A DNA stretch of 64,000 nucleotides from Bacillota bacterium (GCA_017889635.1 JAGGAC010000026.1:23803-87802); one strand, 5' to 3'; counted from the first letter of the stretch, positions 1 through 9,495 are shown. A program made the numbers and translations. The notes: a model not told the origin generated them from the letters alone.

Positions 1-1421
1 CCGCCATGAATAACGTCCACGCCATGTGTCGCGATCTTATCCCCGATATTTTGGGCAAGCTCAATATAACGCTTGGCCTGAGATGCGTATTTTCCGGCTT
101 TATCTTTATCACCGGCTTCAAGGTATTCCCTTTCCCGGCACAATAAATAATAAGCGCACCGTGTTAAGTTCCAGGCAATTTTAAGATTATGCCCAACAAC
201 CGCCCGGTTCTGCTGCCAGGAATAGCTATGATCAGGTTTCCAGTCATCCATAAACCGTTCATTGACATAAGGATTTCCACCGTCAGGAAACTTTTCTACA
301 ATAAATCCCAGCGTCATCTCCAACATGTCCCGGCATTTATCTCTTATGCGAATCAAATTGCCGCTGTTATCGCCAATCGGCAACGGATCAAGAGCCGAAA
401 GAAGGTTGACAAGATAGGCCGGAATGTGATCGCCGATCGAATTCCAGTTCTTGCGCAGTTTATTTTTACCTAAAGCCTCAGAATCAGGGCGCATTGTCAC
501 ATAGTCGATATGGGAAAAGTAGCCGCCATTCCCTGGAAAGCCTTTAACCTTGGCCTTTTCATCATCTAAGTAGAAATCATTGAAGGCATTAATGGTACGC
601 TCGATATCTTTTAAAACTTCCCACTCCTGGGTAATACGATAATACTGTGCCAAACCTGCCAGGGCATAAATTTGTTCGTACAAAGGAATAGAGTTTAAGT
701 CATCAGGATTTTGCGACGGAATAACCAGTTTGGAACTGGTTTTAAGTTTTCGCCACCCATGAGCCCAAATACATTGCGTTCCGTCATGGGTAAGACTCCG
801 AAACGTCTGACGCTGATACTCAACACCAGCCTTAGCCGCAAGGTAATATCTGCGGCTGCCGGTCAATAGATAAGCTGACGACAGTCCGTAAATCAAACGC
901 GAAAGCGTGGCGCATTCCTGAATATTATCATCTGTTTCTCCGCCAAGAATATTAAGATTAGTGCGATATAATTCAGCAAAATCATCGGTAGCATAGTTGC
1001 GTCTAGTACCAAAGATATCATCCAGCCATTCGTCAGCCAACAACCTAATCTGGTTAAGCCACCAATGGGTTTCTTCAAACGCCAAAATATCCGGGACTGA
1101 GTTTAAAATATGTATAATACTGGCATCAAAACTTGACGCTGATTCTACCTCCTGATAAATCCCCTCAACCGCTAGCAGCCAACCGATACTAATATTCTTT
1201 TTTATTTTTTTGCAGATATCCGAACAAGAATCATTAACTGGCTCAGGCAGTCGGTTTCGCTCCAATGTGTCAAGGTTCTCTACTACCTTAAACTCTGTAT
1301 TAGCGCGCACTCTGACTTTAAAGCTGTCACCGCTGCGACACTGAAGCGTAAACGAGTTACCATCAGCATCAATCGCGGTTACGTCGCCCATGATGCTGAC
1401 TTGCTGAATAAACTGTTTCAT
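1..1421 (-). CDS. AGE-family sugar epimerase/isomerase-like protein (partial, runs off left edge)
   Basis: The frame is open on the minus strand from about 1421 to the window edge, so at least 473 codons are present and the C-terminus is missing. The first ~70 residues look like a small beta-rich domain. The rest has the helical-hairpin pattern of N-acylglucosamine 2-epimerase / cellobiose 2-epimerase (alpha/alpha)6 barrels, with YEQIYALAGLAQYYR, GNGGYFSHIDY and VVGHNLKIAWNL segments; the last resembles the active-site GHN motif of the family. ATG codons lie at 1430 and 1421. GGAGG is only 2 nt from the first and 11 nt from the second, so 1421 is preferred. No signal peptide is seen. Family assignment is from motifs; the substrate is unknown. 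Confidence 0.72.
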   Translation of the reverse strand, partial: MKQFIQQVSIMGDVTAIDADGNSFTLQCRSGDSFKVRVRANTEFKVVENLDTLERNRLPEPVNDSCSDICKKIKKNISIGWLLAVEGIYQEVESASSFDASIIHILNSVPDILAFEETHWWLNQIRLLADEWLDDIFGTRRNYATDDFAELYRTNLNILGGETDDNIQECATLSRLIYGLSSAYLLTGSRRYYLAAKAGVEYQRQTFRSLTHDGTQCIWAHGWRKLKTSSKLVIPSQNPDDLNSIPLYEQIYALAGLAQYYRITQEWEVLKDIERTINAFNDFYLDDEKAKVKGFPGNGGYFSHIDYVTMRPDSEALGKNKLRKNWNSIGDHIPAYLVNLLSALDPLPIGDNSGNLIRIRDKCRDMLEMTLGFIVEKFPDGGNPYVNERFMDDWKPDHSYSWQQNRAVVGHNLKIAWNLTRCAYYLLCREREYLEAGDKDKAGKYASQAKRYIELAQNIGDKIATHGVDVIHG

Positions 1422-1556
1422 TACTGCCATTTCCTCCATTCAAATTGCGCTCTTCTCACCACAAAATTTCATTCACTTCATACAACACGTTACTTATTAT
1501 TTCTCAATATACTAGTTACTATGTCCCGCCTACCGCTAAGCAGCTTGCAAAACAAA

Positions 1557-1598
1557 AACCTGCTCACCAGGCTTAACTTCAGCCAAAATGAGCAGGTT
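1557..1598 (-). terminator. Intrinsic terminator after the DJ-1/PfpI gene
   Basis: A 10-bp perfect stem AACCTGCTCA / TGAGCAGGTT encloses a smaller GGCT/AGCC stem. Read on the minus strand it is followed by TTTGTTTTGC, as expected for a terminator of the leftward gene ending at 1676. Confidence 0.7.
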
Positions 1599-1675
1599 GA
1601 TTACTTATGGTATTTATTCTTCAAACCATTATCGAGCAGTATCAGCCATGAGGCCAATATAAATGCTTTGTTATC

Positions 1676-2272
1676 TCAAACTATAACATCATACTCCATC
1701 CGTTTTGCTGTCGCAACGGCCACTTCACTGCCAAGCAATTGTTTTATAATATAGAGCGACACATTAATCCCGGCAGAAATGCCTGCTGCAGTAATTATTG
1801 AGCCTTCGTCAACATATTTACAATTTTTAACGACTTTAACGGCAGGAAATTCACGTTCAAGACGGTCAATATCAAGCCAATGTGTGGTGGCATGTTTGCC
1901 ATCAATGAGACCTGCCTTTGCCAACAAAAATGCGCCTGTACACACTGAAACAATAAGCTTTGTGTCAGCCTTACGGCTGCGAATCCACTGGATTACGTGT
2001 TCGTTATGTATCTCAATTTCTTCTGCTCCATAGCCGCCGGGAATAATAAGAATATCAAAATCAGGCGAATTATTAAAACTATAATGCGGCTGGACCAATA
2101 ACCCGTTTCGCGCCTTTACTACTGTTCCATACTGTGAAATTGTCTGAACTAAAAATGGTTTGTCTTGTCTATCAGGAAAAGAAGTCAGGGAAAAAACTTC
2201 AAACGGTCCTGCGAAATCTAATACTTCCACCTCATCAAATAAAAGTATCCCCACTCGCCAAAACCTATCCAT
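1676..2272 (-). CDS. DJ-1/PfpI family protein (isonitrile hydratase-like)
   Basis: A 198-residue cytoplasmic protein of the DJ-1/PfpI class I glutamine-amidotransferase-like fold. VGILLFDEVEVLDFAGPFEVF at the N-terminus, the IIPGGYGAEE loop, and the nucleophile elbow VSVCTGAFLLA (Cys near residue 111) match the isonitrile hydratase / GlxA-N-domain branch. There is no AraC DNA-binding domain, so it is not a GlxA-type regulator. The open frame extends to a GTG at 2284, but GGAGG lies 5 nt before the ATG at 2272, which I take as the start. It is 38 nt downstream of an old-yellow-enzyme gene on the same strand and may be co-transcribed. Substrate is unknown. Confidence 0.85.
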   Translation of the reverse strand: MDRFWRVGILLFDEVEVLDFAGPFEVFSLTSFPDRQDKPFLVQTISQYGTVVKARNGLLVQPHYSFNNSPDFDILIIPGGYGAEEIEIHNEHVIQWIRSRKADTKLIVSVCTGAFLLAKAGLIDGKHATTHWLDIDRLEREFPAVKVVKNCKYVDEGSIITAAGISAGINVSLYIIKQLLGSEVAVATAKRMEYDVIV

Positions 2273-2310
2273 CTCATCCTCCACTTACTATTCGTCAGTT
2301 AAATAGTCTC

Positions 2311-3414
2311 TCATTCGCCGCTTGAGACCATTTGCCGCTTGAAAATACAGATCGTACCGCCAGGATTGTAACACTTATTACAGAAAACGCATTTTGCGGG
2401 GTCCAATTCTCCACGCTGCCAGCGGTTAATAAGATCAGTTTCACGAATCAGCGAGCGGCTAAGCGCAATATATTCAATAGCGGTTTGATTAATAATCTCT
2501 GTCAGTTGATTAAATTCTCGGTTACCGCCCACCAAAATAACCGGAACCGTTAATTCTTGTGCCAATTCATCTGCATACGGTCTAAAATACGACTCTTGAC
2601 CCCGCCTTATTAATCTTGACGGTCCCTTGTTCATCCGTGATGAGCGACTGCCGCCGCTTACCTCAATAGCGCTTATTCCAAGTTCCGCTAAGGTTTTACA
2701 AACATATTTGCATTCTTCAAAAGTCATACCTTGATCCATAAAATCTTCACAATTAATTTTAATCAGGATTGGATATTCCGGACCTACCTTTTCCCTGACT
2801 GCCTTATATGTTTCCACAACCATTCTAGCCCTGTTTTCAATACTGCCGCCATAACAGTCTGTTCGCTGATTATAATAAGGATTTAGAAATTTGCTTAACA
2901 AGTAGCCATGGGCGCTATGCAGCTGAACACCATCGAAACCAGCCTTTTTAGCCCGAAGTGCAGCATCAGCGAACGCAGTTTGTACAAACAAAATCTCCTC
3001 AGTTGTCATTTCTTGGGGAGTAGTATTGTAACCCGTATCAAGTACTTTGCTTGGCCCCCACATTACCTTGCCGCCGGCTAACTCAGGTGAAGCTTGGGAA
3101 CCAAGACAGGCAAGCTGCATAATTATATTGCCGCCATAACTATGAACGACATCCACAAGCTTCTTATATTCGTCAATATAGGAATCATCATAAAGAGCCA
3201 TTTGTCCCTGATAAAGCTGTTCTAACTTAGTTACAGCCGTAAGTCCGGTGATAATTGTCCCCACTCCTCCTCTCGCCAAATTTTCATAAACCTGAACTAA
3301 CTCCTGAGTCATGCGCCCGTCTTCACCAGCTACGCCATCATAAGTAGCCGAGCGAAAAAATCTGTTTTTTAGCTTCATACCAGCAAATTGTGTTTGGTCA
3401 AATAACGATTTCAT
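2311..3414 (-). CDS. NADH:flavin oxidoreductase, old yellow enzyme family
   Basis: A 367-residue FMN-dependent TIM-barrel oxidoreductase. Family hallmarks are LKNRFFRSAT near the start, ARGGVGTIITG, the active-site His pair in VQLHSAHGYLLSKF, NQRTDCYGGSIENRARM, and the late phosphate-binding ILVGGNRE segment. A Cys cluster near the C-terminus (CVFCNKC, then a further Cys about nine residues on) resembles the 4Fe-4S ligands of 2,4-dienoyl-CoA reductase-type members, but the FAD/NAD domain of those enzymes is absent. Start ATG is preceded by AGGGTGAAG. A paralogue lies at 15885-16907. Substrate is not evident. Confidence 0.88.
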   Translation of the reverse strand: MKSLFDQTQFAGMKLKNRFFRSATYDGVAGEDGRMTQELVQVYENLARGGVGTIITGLTAVTKLEQLYQGQMALYDDSYIDEYKKLVDVVHSYGGNIIMQLACLGSQASPELAGGKVMWGPSKVLDTGYNTTPQEMTTEEILFVQTAFADAALRAKKAGFDGVQLHSAHGYLLSKFLNPYYNQRTDCYGGSIENRARMVVETYKAVREKVGPEYPILIKINCEDFMDQGMTFEECKYVCKTLAELGISAIEVSGGSRSSRMNKGPSRLIRRGQESYFRPYADELAQELTVPVILVGGNREFNQLTEIINQTAIEYIALSRSLIRETDLINRWQRGELDPAKCVFCNKCYNPGGTICIFKRQMVSSGE

Positions 3415-3480
3415 TGCTTCACCCTTTACAAATTTTTATATTTCAGCCTGCAAAAATATGCTATCATGTTGAAAAAACGT

Positions 3481-4245
3481 TTATTTATTAGTTTTTTTAT
3501 CCGCTTCGATCAATAGACGAACTGCTTCCACAGCAACTTCAATTGCGGCGCTTGGATCATGAATATGGTCATTAGGCAAGCCTGCCTTTTCCCGTTCCTG
3601 ATTCCACACAACGGATAGTACGCACCCCGCTCTGGCCCTAAGAACACTAGCCACAATATAGAGCGCTGCTGACTCCATTTCCGAAGCCAAACATCCCGCT
3701 TTAATCCAGGCGTCCCATTTATAGTTTAGCTCGGCGCCAACTGGCATACGATTAGGATTGTGCTGTCCGTAGAATGAATCTTTGCACTGAACAACGCCGG
3801 TATGAAAACTCTTGCCCAAATTAGCAGCAGCATTCACCAGGGCAGTGGTAACACTAAAATCAGCAACAGCCGGATATTCGATTGGAGCATACTCTTTCGA
3901 GGTCCCCTCCATACGTACTGCAGCAGTCGCCACCACCACATCACCGCTCAGCACCTGTTCCTGCATACCGCCGCAGGTACCAATTCTGATAAAGGTTCGA
4001 ACCCCGGTCATATATAGTTCCTCAACAGCAATCGCCGCCGACGGGCCGCCAATACCGGTAGAAGTAACCAACACCCGCTCTCCATTTAACAAACCTGCAT
4101 ATGTAGTGTATTCCCTGTTGGTTTTTACAGGTGATGGATTTTCTAACAACCGGGCGATTTTTTCCACCCGGCCTGGATCACCGGGAAGTATGGCATATTT
4201 TGCCCCCTGCTCCAGAGTCAAACCAATATGATAAAGTTCTTTCAT
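3481..4245 (-). CDS. udp: Uridine phosphorylase
   Basis: A 254-residue enzyme of the NP-I nucleoside phosphorylase family that cleaves uridine with phosphate to uracil and ribose 1-phosphate. Visible hallmarks are [12 protein letters not shown] (phosphate-binding Gly-Asp-Pro region), the [13 protein letters not shown] loop, [11 protein letters not shown], and [14 protein letters not shown], where the Glu-Met-Glu contacts ribose. Length matches the family (about 253-259). GGGAGG precedes the ATG by a normal spacing. deoC lies 66 nt upstream on the same strand, fitting a nucleoside catabolism operon that delivers sugar phosphate to glycolysis. Confidence 0.93.
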   Translation of the reverse strand: MKELYHIGLTLEQGAKYAILPGDPGRVEKIARLLENPSPVKTNREYTTYAGLLNGERVLVTSTGIGGPSAAIAVEELYMTGVRTFIRIGTCGGMQEQVLSGDVVVATAAVRMEGTSKEYAPIEYPAVADFSVTTALVNAAANLGKSFHTGVVQCKDSFYGQHNPNRMPVGAELNYKWDAWIKAGCLASEMESAALYIVASVLRARAGCVLSVVWNQEREKAGLPNDHIHDPSAAIEVAVEAVRLLIEADKKTNK

Positions 4246-4311
4246 CCAAATACCTCCCTGTATTCACCCCAATTTAGCACTTTCTTTAGCGCCGCATTTT
4301 ATTGGTAGTAT

Positions 4312-4962
4312 TTACGCGCCCTGAATAATAGCTATACTTGCACTGGTGCCTAATCTGTCGGCACCGGCTTCCAGCATTGCCACTGCGCGCGCATAATCGC
4401 TGATTCCTCCGGAAGCCTTTATTTTTATTCGGTCCCCGACGCATTCTTTCAGCAGCCTAATATCCTCCAGCGTAGCTCCGCTGCCGGAAAATCCAGTGGA
4501 TGTTTTGACAAAATCAGCACCAGCCGCAATTGCAGTCAGACAAGCCTGCCGTTTTTCGTCATCATTCAGGAGGCAGGTTTCCAGGATTACTTTGACAAGC
4601 GCCTTCCCTTTTACAGCCTGCACCACGCTGGCGATATCCTGCTCAACACACTCCCAGTTGCCGGACTTAAGTGCGCCAACATTAATCACCATATCCACTT
4701 CGGCCGCACCATTCGCTATCGCCTCAACTGCTTCAGCACACTTAATATTAGTGGTATTCGCCCCAAGCGGAAATCCGATCACGGTGCATACCAGTACCCC
4801 GGTGCCTTCTAAACAAGCGGTAGCAGACTGAACCTGACATGGATTAACGCAGACCGACTTGAACTTATGTTCCTTGGCCTCATTGCAAAGAGCTATAATT
4901 TGCTCTTTAGTCGCTTGTGGTTTAAGCAACGTATGGTCAATTTTGAGAGCAATTTGCCGCAT
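4312..4962 (-). CDS. deoC: Deoxyribose-phosphate aldolase
   Basis: A 216-residue class I aldolase that splits 2-deoxyribose 5-phosphate into glyceraldehyde 3-phosphate and acetaldehyde. [12 protein letters not shown] at the start, [33 protein letters not shown], the Schiff-base lysine region DFVKTSTGF, and IKIKASGGI with the second lysine are all present. The frame stays open upstream to 5127, but that extension is not DeoC-like and AGGAAGGTGAAG sits just before the ATG at 4962. It is upstream of udp on the same strand. Confidence 0.94.
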   Translation of the reverse strand: MRQIALKIDHTLLKPQATKEQIIALCNEAKEHKFKSVCVNPCQVQSATACLEGTGVLVCTVIGFPLGANTTNIKCAEAVEAIANGAAEVDMVINVGALKSGNWECVEQDIASVVQAVKGKALVKVILETCLLNDDEKRQACLTAIAAGADFVKTSTGFSGSGATLEDIRLLKECVGDRIKIKASGGISDYARAVAMLEAGADRLGTSASIAIIQGA

Positions 4963-5095
4963 ATACTTCACCTTCCTGCTTGTTATCAATAGTATGGCAC
5001 AGTATGAAAACCTAATCTCATTAATATACACAAAAAAATTATACCAATAGTTAACCATTACTTGTTTATTTTCATCAGTCTTAATCCAAGAATAT

Positions 5096-5929
5096 TCACC
5101 TGCTGTTAGACGTAATAATGTCAGCACGACTTATAAACGGATGATGATACCTTAATCGTCCTGCGGTCCGCCCAAACTCAATGCTCTCTTCTGGACAGAA
5201 ATGTAAACATGCCAAACATTCCTGGCAATGCGACTTCCATTCCGGTCGACCATTGACTAAGCGAATATTATCAACAGGGCAAATCTTTTCACAAATTCCA
5301 CATGATGTACAACCAGCAGAACTTGAAAATTTGCGGTCATTTTTAGGCAGCAGACTTTTTCGCCAAAAGCTGTTAATTGCCGAACAAGGCAGCCAAAAAT
5401 ATTCCGTTTCGATTGTCCGTATTTTTATCCGGATTATTTCTGCCAGTGCCTTAAGTCTATTATCGGCGTTTGTTAATATTATGTCCTGCTTATGCTGCGG
5501 TGGAAGGTTGGAAAGAGGAATATAGTTTGAAATCATCTCAACATGAAATCCGGCAGTTAATTTCTTTCCTTTATTGACTAATAATTTATTCAACTGATTA
5601 AACGCACTGCTAAAATAGTGGTTTCCACAGGTTACAATAGCAAATACGTACCCCACTGATTTCATGTCCAGTTTACTAATAAATTCGGCTACTATTGGCG
5701 GCATACCAAAATAATGCATAGGAAATACAAAGCCGATACTCTCAGCATCAGTAGTTACAGTTTCTTCTTTATTAGCCGAAGCTATCGAAATCAGGGGGCA
5801 ATTAGGCAAGCTTTGGCTAATTGTCTTGGCAGCATATAATGAGTTTCCGGTTGCGGAAAAGTAGTAGATAATTTGTTTTGCAGCAGAATCCTTTAATTTT
5901 ATTCCTTGCTCATTCATCAGCTGACACAT
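5096..5929 (-). CDS. EFR1-type flavodoxin-ferredoxin fusion protein
   Basis: A 277-residue cytoplasmic redox protein. Residues ~18-160 are flavodoxin-like, with [16 protein letters not shown] as the FMN phosphate loop and [13 protein letters not shown]. The C-terminal third carries two 4Fe-4S motifs, [12 protein letters not shown] and [12 protein letters not shown]. This is the flavodoxin plus double ferredoxin architecture common in anaerobes, used for electron transfer with unspecified partners. ATG codons at 5929 and 5917 are both possible; neither has ideal spacing to AAAGGA. It is a single gene between deoC and a strong terminator. Confidence 0.85.
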   Translation of the reverse strand: MCQLMNEQGIKLKDSAAKQIIYYFSATGNSLYAAKTISQSLPNCPLISIASANKEETVTTDAESIGFVFPMHYFGMPPIVAEFISKLDMKSVGYVFAIVTCGNHYFSSAFNQLNKLLVNKGKKLTAGFHVEMISNYIPLSNLPPQHKQDIILTNADNRLKALAEIIRIKIRTIETEYFWLPCSAINSFWRKSLLPKNDRKFSSSAGCTSCGICEKICPVDNIRLVNGRPEWKSHCQECLACLHFCPEESIEFGRTAGRLRYHHPFISRADIITSNSR

Positions 5930-6081
5930 TCCTTTCTTAACTCAAAACAAAATAAATTATTGTCAAGAGGCTTACCAGCACTCTAATGAACCTTTTTTAC
6001 AACTAACTATACCTTATGGTTATTTCATATATTTGTCAATGCTATAGCCTTTAGATCTATCTCAGTCAACCAATATTAGTT

Positions 6082-6120
6082 AAAAACCCGTTTAAAACTT
6101 ATCGTTTTAAACGGGTTTTT
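6082..6120 (-). terminator. Strong intrinsic terminator after the amidase-GerMN operon
   Basis: A 17-bp perfect stem (AAAAACCCGTTTAAAAC and its complement) with a 5-nt loop TTATC. A- and T-runs at both ends make it usable in either direction; the gene ending at 6133 is the likely client. Confidence 0.85.
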
Positions 6121-6132
6121 ACTGCATTTTTT

Positions 6133-6729
6133 CTAGCGCTTAATCAGATTCTCTGACCGAGCAAGGGGTTGACTAGTATCAAGATGTCCTGTAATGGTAT
6201 CGATTTTTTTGCCATTAACCATAATCTGTACTTTTTCAACCTCTGGAAATTCTGTCAGAGTATCAACTATTGCTGCAACAAGCATCATCTCAGCAGTTGA
6301 TCCGCCATGATTACTTTTTATTAAATCGTCACTAAAATCGGCGTAGGCAATGTGATTTTTTACTTTTACGCCTAGCACCTTAGTGCCAGCAGGTACTACC
6401 GATACTAGCTGTGAACTCTGCGGACCTGCAACCAAATTCTCAAGGGCTGTTTGAAGCGGATGCTCGGTTTTGGGTACAGATTGAGTCTCTGGAACTAAGT
6501 ACATAGCATCTTCAGTTGCATGATAGGTTGTAACTTGCATCATTTCCTGAGCTTTTGGGGAATTTTTCGGAGCTGGAGCAGGCAATTCCTGCTGATTTTG
6601 CTTCACATTGACGTCAACATTCGGCGCTGCTGTATCATTACCGTCGCTTTTGGGAGGTGGTGCACCACAACCAGCTGCCAACCCAAGCATCACAACAAGT
6701 ACAGCACAGATAACATATCTCGGAAACAT
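6133..6729 (-). CDS. GerMN-domain lipoprotein
   Basis: A 198-residue lipoprotein. The signal peptide ends in the lipobox LAAGC (Cys about residue 21), so it should be anchored by lipid outside the cytoplasm. A Pro/Asn-rich linker follows. From about residue 75 there is a GerMN domain: TTYHATEDAMYLVPET, LVSVVPAGTKVLGVKVK and AYADFSDDLIKSNHGGS. GerMN domains occur in GerM, which acts in spore assembly and germination, and in other envelope proteins. The start codon overlaps the stop of the upstream amidase gene (TAATG), so the two are translationally coupled. That pairing suggests a shared peptidoglycan role. Confidence 0.88.
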   Translation of the reverse strand: MFPRYVICAVLVVMLGLAAGCGAPPPKSDGNDTAAPNVDVNVKQNQQELPAPAPKNSPKAQEMMQVTTYHATEDAMYLVPETQSVPKTEHPLQTALENLVAGPQSSQLVSVVPAGTKVLGVKVKNHIAYADFSDDLIKSNHGGSTAEMMLVAAIVDTLTEFPEVEKVQIMVNGKKIDTITGHLDTSQPLARSENLIKR

Positions 6730-7823
6730 TAATTTATACCTCCTAGTTTAGCGGCTTGAACAAAGAAATTGTTTACTCCGTTGACAATGCCTTGAGCAAG
6801 CTTTTGCTGGAATTGAGGCGTATTAAGCAGTTTTTCCTCACTAGGGTTTGACAGAAAAGCCAATTCGACAAGTACAGCGGGCATAGCAGTATTTTTGAGC
6901 ACATAGAAGTTAGCCGGGTAAATGCCCCGATCACTTAGACCACTCGCTTTGACCATGCCATCTTGGAGATTCTGAGCCAGCAGTTTGCCATAGATTGTAT
7001 TTTTATAGAAATACGATCCTATACCGCCGACTTGGGAATTTTGAAACGAATTGGCATGGATAGATAAAAATATATCAGCATTATTTCTATTGCCAACCTC
7101 GGCTCGGGCGCTTAATTCTTCTGTGGCGCTGTCATTCGGTGCGTAAACATCACGATCATTTACCCGAGTCATATATACTTTTGCTCCAGCTTTCTCTAGG
7201 AGTGCCTTTACTTCCATCGCTACAGCTAAAGTCACAGCTTTTTCCTGAACACCATTCGGCCCAATAGCCCCGCTATCAGTGCCGCCATGCCCTGGATCGA
7301 CAGCAATCACCTTGCCTTTCAAGCTGGGAGTAAAGTTGAAGTTTGGAACTGACAGGGGCTTGTCAATATCAATAACAACCCGGAAAGGTCGATTTGTCGC
7401 TGTGTCCTCCGGCAATGTATATACCTTACACTCAGTATCATCAATTGCTTCCGGCAAATTAATTACTAGCCGACAGTCAGACTTGTCCAACGACGAAATA
7501 CTTAGATCACTGGCAATTTTTCCGTCAAGAACAATATTGTTTGCAACATTTCCTAACTCAGCCCCTTTAATATCGACAATAAGCTGGGGGGTTGGCGAAC
7601 TACTTAACGACTTGGAAACCTGTACCGGGCCAGTAACTTCAACTACTAACCGCAGACTCTTTTCCCCGGTAACTCCGTCAGTACGAACAGCATGCCTAAC
7701 ACTAGATAAACGAGTTAATGAGTCTTGCTTAGAAGCTCCGGCATCAACCGGAACAGCTAATGCAAGCTGCGATATGATTATAATCTGTAACATCAGCACT
7801 GATAGCATCTTTTTCAGCGGCAT
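6729..7823 (-). CDS. N-acetylmuramoyl-L-alanine amidase (AMIN + Amidase_3)
   Basis: A 364-residue secreted zinc amidase that cuts the bond between N-acetylmuramic acid and the stem peptide. A signal peptide covers residues ~1-29. An AMIN domain at ~42-155 should direct it to the cell wall or division site. The Amidase_3 domain starts at KVIAVDPGHGG, with zinc ligands His179, Glu194 (GVQEK) and His256 (SIHANSF) and the catalytic Glu320 in AVLVELAFLSN. The stop codon overlaps the GerMN start. It is led by the tandem-box promoter at 7898-7929 that recurs before other envelope genes here. Confidence 0.94.
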   Translation of the reverse strand: MPLKKMLSVLMLQIIIISQLALAVPVDAGASKQDSLTRLSSVRHAVRTDGVTGEKSLRLVVEVTGPVQVSKSLSSSPTPQLIVDIKGAELGNVANNIVLDGKIASDLSISSLDKSDCRLVINLPEAIDDTECKVYTLPEDTATNRPFRVVIDIDKPLSVPNFNFTPSLKGKVIAVDPGHGGTDSGAIGPNGVQEKAVTLAVAMEVKALLEKAGAKVYMTRVNDRDVYAPNDSATEELSARAEVGNRNNADIFLSIHANSFQNSQVGGIGSYFYKNTIYGKLLAQNLQDGMVKASGLSDRGIYPANFYVLKNTAMPAVLVELAFLSNPSEEKLLNTPQFQQKLAQGIVNGVNNFFVQAAKLGGIN

Positions 7824-7897
7824 AAGCAGTTCCTCCTAAAAATTTTTGCAACAATTAAATAATAATTGAGGGCTGATTTTTTTTGTTATTAAAAGTC

Positions 7898-7929
7898 ATT
7901 ATAGCATCCTATCATTACAATTTTGTTAC
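7898..7929 (-). promoter_or_regulatory. Tandem GTAAY box plus -10, upstream of amidase
   Basis: On the minus strand GTAAC (7929-7925) and GTAAT (7918-7914) are 11 bp apart. The second is followed after exactly 10 nt by TATAAT (7903-7898). The same arrangement recurs at 31033-31064, 32483-32514, 34983-35014 and 55607-55638. Confidence 0.6.
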
Positions 7930-7946
7930 AATTTTTTTTACAGGCA

Positions 7947-7975
7947 TTGCCATATATGTATAAATAAATTAATAT
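7947..7975 (+). promoter_or_regulatory. Promoter of the Fur-family regulator gene
   Basis: TTGCCA (7947-7952) and TAATAT (7970-7975) are separated by 17 bp. The expected start point falls in the palindrome directly downstream. Confidence 0.6.
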
Positions 7976-7977
7976 AG

Positions 7978-7999
7978 TAAATAGTATTATTACTATTTA
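7978..7999 (+). promoter_or_regulatory. Probable Zur operator (9-4-9 palindrome)
   Basis: Perfect inverted repeat TAAATAGTA, spacer TTAT, TACTATTTA. It abuts the -10 and covers the expected transcription start of the regulator gene, so binding would block transcription. Size and AT-rich outline resemble Firmicute Zur boxes. Confidence 0.6.
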
Positions 8000-8015
8000 G
8001 GATGGTGTGTAAGTA

Positions 8016-8438
8016 ATGGAAAAATTATTGAATGCGCTCCGGGCTAAGGGTTACAAAATGACACCACAGCGCCGAGCCGTCGCAGCCGCTTTAATCAAGT
8101 GCGGAAAATTTGCCACAGCCCAGCAATTGCTGTTACAAGTCAAGCAAACAACACCCGATGTCAGTCTAGATACAATCTATCGCAACCTCAGTCTTTTTGT
8201 AAAATTGGGCTTGGTAACCGAAATCCATCTTCCTGGCCGGGAAGGTAATATATTTGAAGTAACTACTAATCAACACCATCATCATTTAGTTTGTATTAAC
8301 TGTGGTAAAACCGAGTGTTTGGATTACTGCCCAATCAGCAGCCACGATCTCGAGAAAGCTCGGGAACGGGACTTTCAAATTATATCGCATGCTTTAGAAT
8401 TCTATGGTTACTGCCGCACATGCCGGACGGCAGGATAA
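8016..8438 (+). CDS. Fur-family transcriptional regulator, probably zinc-responsive (Zur-like)
   Basis: A 140-residue Fur-family protein. A winged helix covers residues ~1-80 (YKMTPQRRAVAAAL, VSLDTIYRNLSLF), followed by the metal-binding dimerisation domain with the HHHHLVCINCGKTECLDYC cluster. A closing CRTCRT supplies the second pair of the structural Zn(Cys)4 site. Its operon partner 33 nt downstream encodes a zinc-type substrate-binding lipoprotein, which favours Zur over Fur or PerR. It probably represses itself through the palindrome at 7978-7999. The zinc assignment is inferred from context. Confidence 0.88.
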   Translation: MEKLLNALRAKGYKMTPQRRAVAAALIKCGKFATAQQLLLQVKQTTPDVSLDTIYRNLSLFVKLGLVTEIHLPGREGNIFEVTTNQHHHHLVCINCGKTECLDYCPISSHDLEKARERDFQIISHALEFYGYCRTCRTAG

Positions 8439-8471
8439 CCAACTAACTAACAACCAAGGAGAGATATTATT

Positions 8472-9416
8472 ATGAAACTTAACGTAAAATCCATACTTAT
8501 CCTGGCATTATCGTTATTATTGCCTATTTCACTGGCAGGGTGCGCCAATACTGCCAATACAGCTAAGTCGGCTGGAAAACTAAAGGTTGTAACTTCGATT
8601 TATCCGGTATATGAGTTCACCAAACAAGTAGGCGGCGATAAAGTTGACGTCAGCATGCTGGTGCCGCAAGGAGCCGAACCGCATGATTGGGAGCCGACAG
8701 CCACCCAACTCATCCAGATCAAATCCGCTAAACTCTTTTTGTATCACGGAGCCGGCATGGAAAATCTCGATAAAATATTGAATCAAGATACACTAGGAAC
8801 TGCCAAGGCGGTAGCGGTAAGCCAAAATATACAACCCCTAAATGAGGAACATACTGGTGAGAATGAAGCTGATCATAGTGCCGGTCATAACCACCCGGAC
8901 GCTCATATGTGGCTTGATCCCTTATCCGCCCAACAGGAAGTATTAAATATTGCGCAGGCTCTTCAGGCTGTTGATCCTGAAAACAGCGACTACTATAAAC
9001 AAAATGCTGAAAAATATAACAAAGAGTTAGCACAGCTTGACCAAGAATACCAAAGAACACTCAATAATCTTCCCAGGCGGGACATCATTACCAGTCATGC
9101 AGCCTTTAGTTATCTTACTAAGCGTTATAACTTGACCCAAGTAGCTATTATGGGACTAGCTCCCGACAGCGAACCGACCCCCGAAAAACTGGCTAATATA
9201 ATCGACTTCTGCAAAAAACACAAGGTTAAATATATCTTCTTTGAAACGCTGGTTAGTCCAAAACTGTCCGAAACTGTAGCCCGGGAAACAGGGGCAAAAC
9301 TACTTGTGCTTAATCCGCTTGAAAGCCTGACAGTCGACGAAACAAATCAAGGTAAAAACTATATCACGGTTATGCAGGATAATCTAGCTAATCTAAAAAT
9401 AGCACTTAGCGAATAG
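8472..9416 (+). CDS. Zinc/manganese ABC transporter substrate-binding lipoprotein (ZnuA/AdcA-like)
   Basis: A 314-residue cluster A-I metal-binding lipoprotein. The signal peptide ends in LAGC (Cys24), followed by KLKVVTSIYPVYEFTKQVGG. Metal-ligand positions include GAEPHDWEP, the PDAHMWLDP region, and TSHAAFSYL. A His/Asp/Glu-rich stretch at about residues 120-145 lies just before the second ligand, typical of zinc binders. No ATPase or permease gene follows; a terminator ends the unit, so ZnuBC-type partners must be elsewhere. GGAGAG precedes the ATG. Likely controlled by the preceding regulator under zinc limitation. Confidence 0.92.
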   Translation: MKLNVKSILILALSLLLPISLAGCANTANTAKSAGKLKVVTSIYPVYEFTKQVGGDKVDVSMLVPQGAEPHDWEPTATQLIQIKSAKLFLYHGAGMENLDKILNQDTLGTAKAVAVSQNIQPLNEEHTGENEADHSAGHNHPDAHMWLDPLSAQQEVLNIAQALQAVDPENSDYYKQNAEKYNKELAQLDQEYQRTLNNLPRRDIITSHAAFSYLTKRYNLTQVAIMGLAPDSEPTPEKLANIIDFCKKHKVKYIFFETLVSPKLSETVARETGAKLLVLNPLESLTVDETNQGKNYITVMQDNLANLKIALSE

Positions 9417-9420
9417 TAGT

Positions 9421-9477
9421 ATAATAAAAAGAGGTAAAGCTGGTTCAGTACAAATCAGCTCTACCTCTTTTTATTAT
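9421..9477. terminator. Bidirectional terminator between convergent genes
   Basis: A 16-bp perfect outer stem (ATAATAAAAAGAGGTA and complement) with an inner AGCTG/CAGCT stem. It serves the rightward lipoprotein gene and the leftward tolC-type gene. Confidence 0.85.
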
Positions 9478-9495
9478 AAAAGAAATTTCAAAGTC

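Noticed and set aside
4963..5127. N-terminal extension of DeoC
   Set aside because: The 55 extra codons lack similarity to DeoC and the good ribosome site is at 4962.
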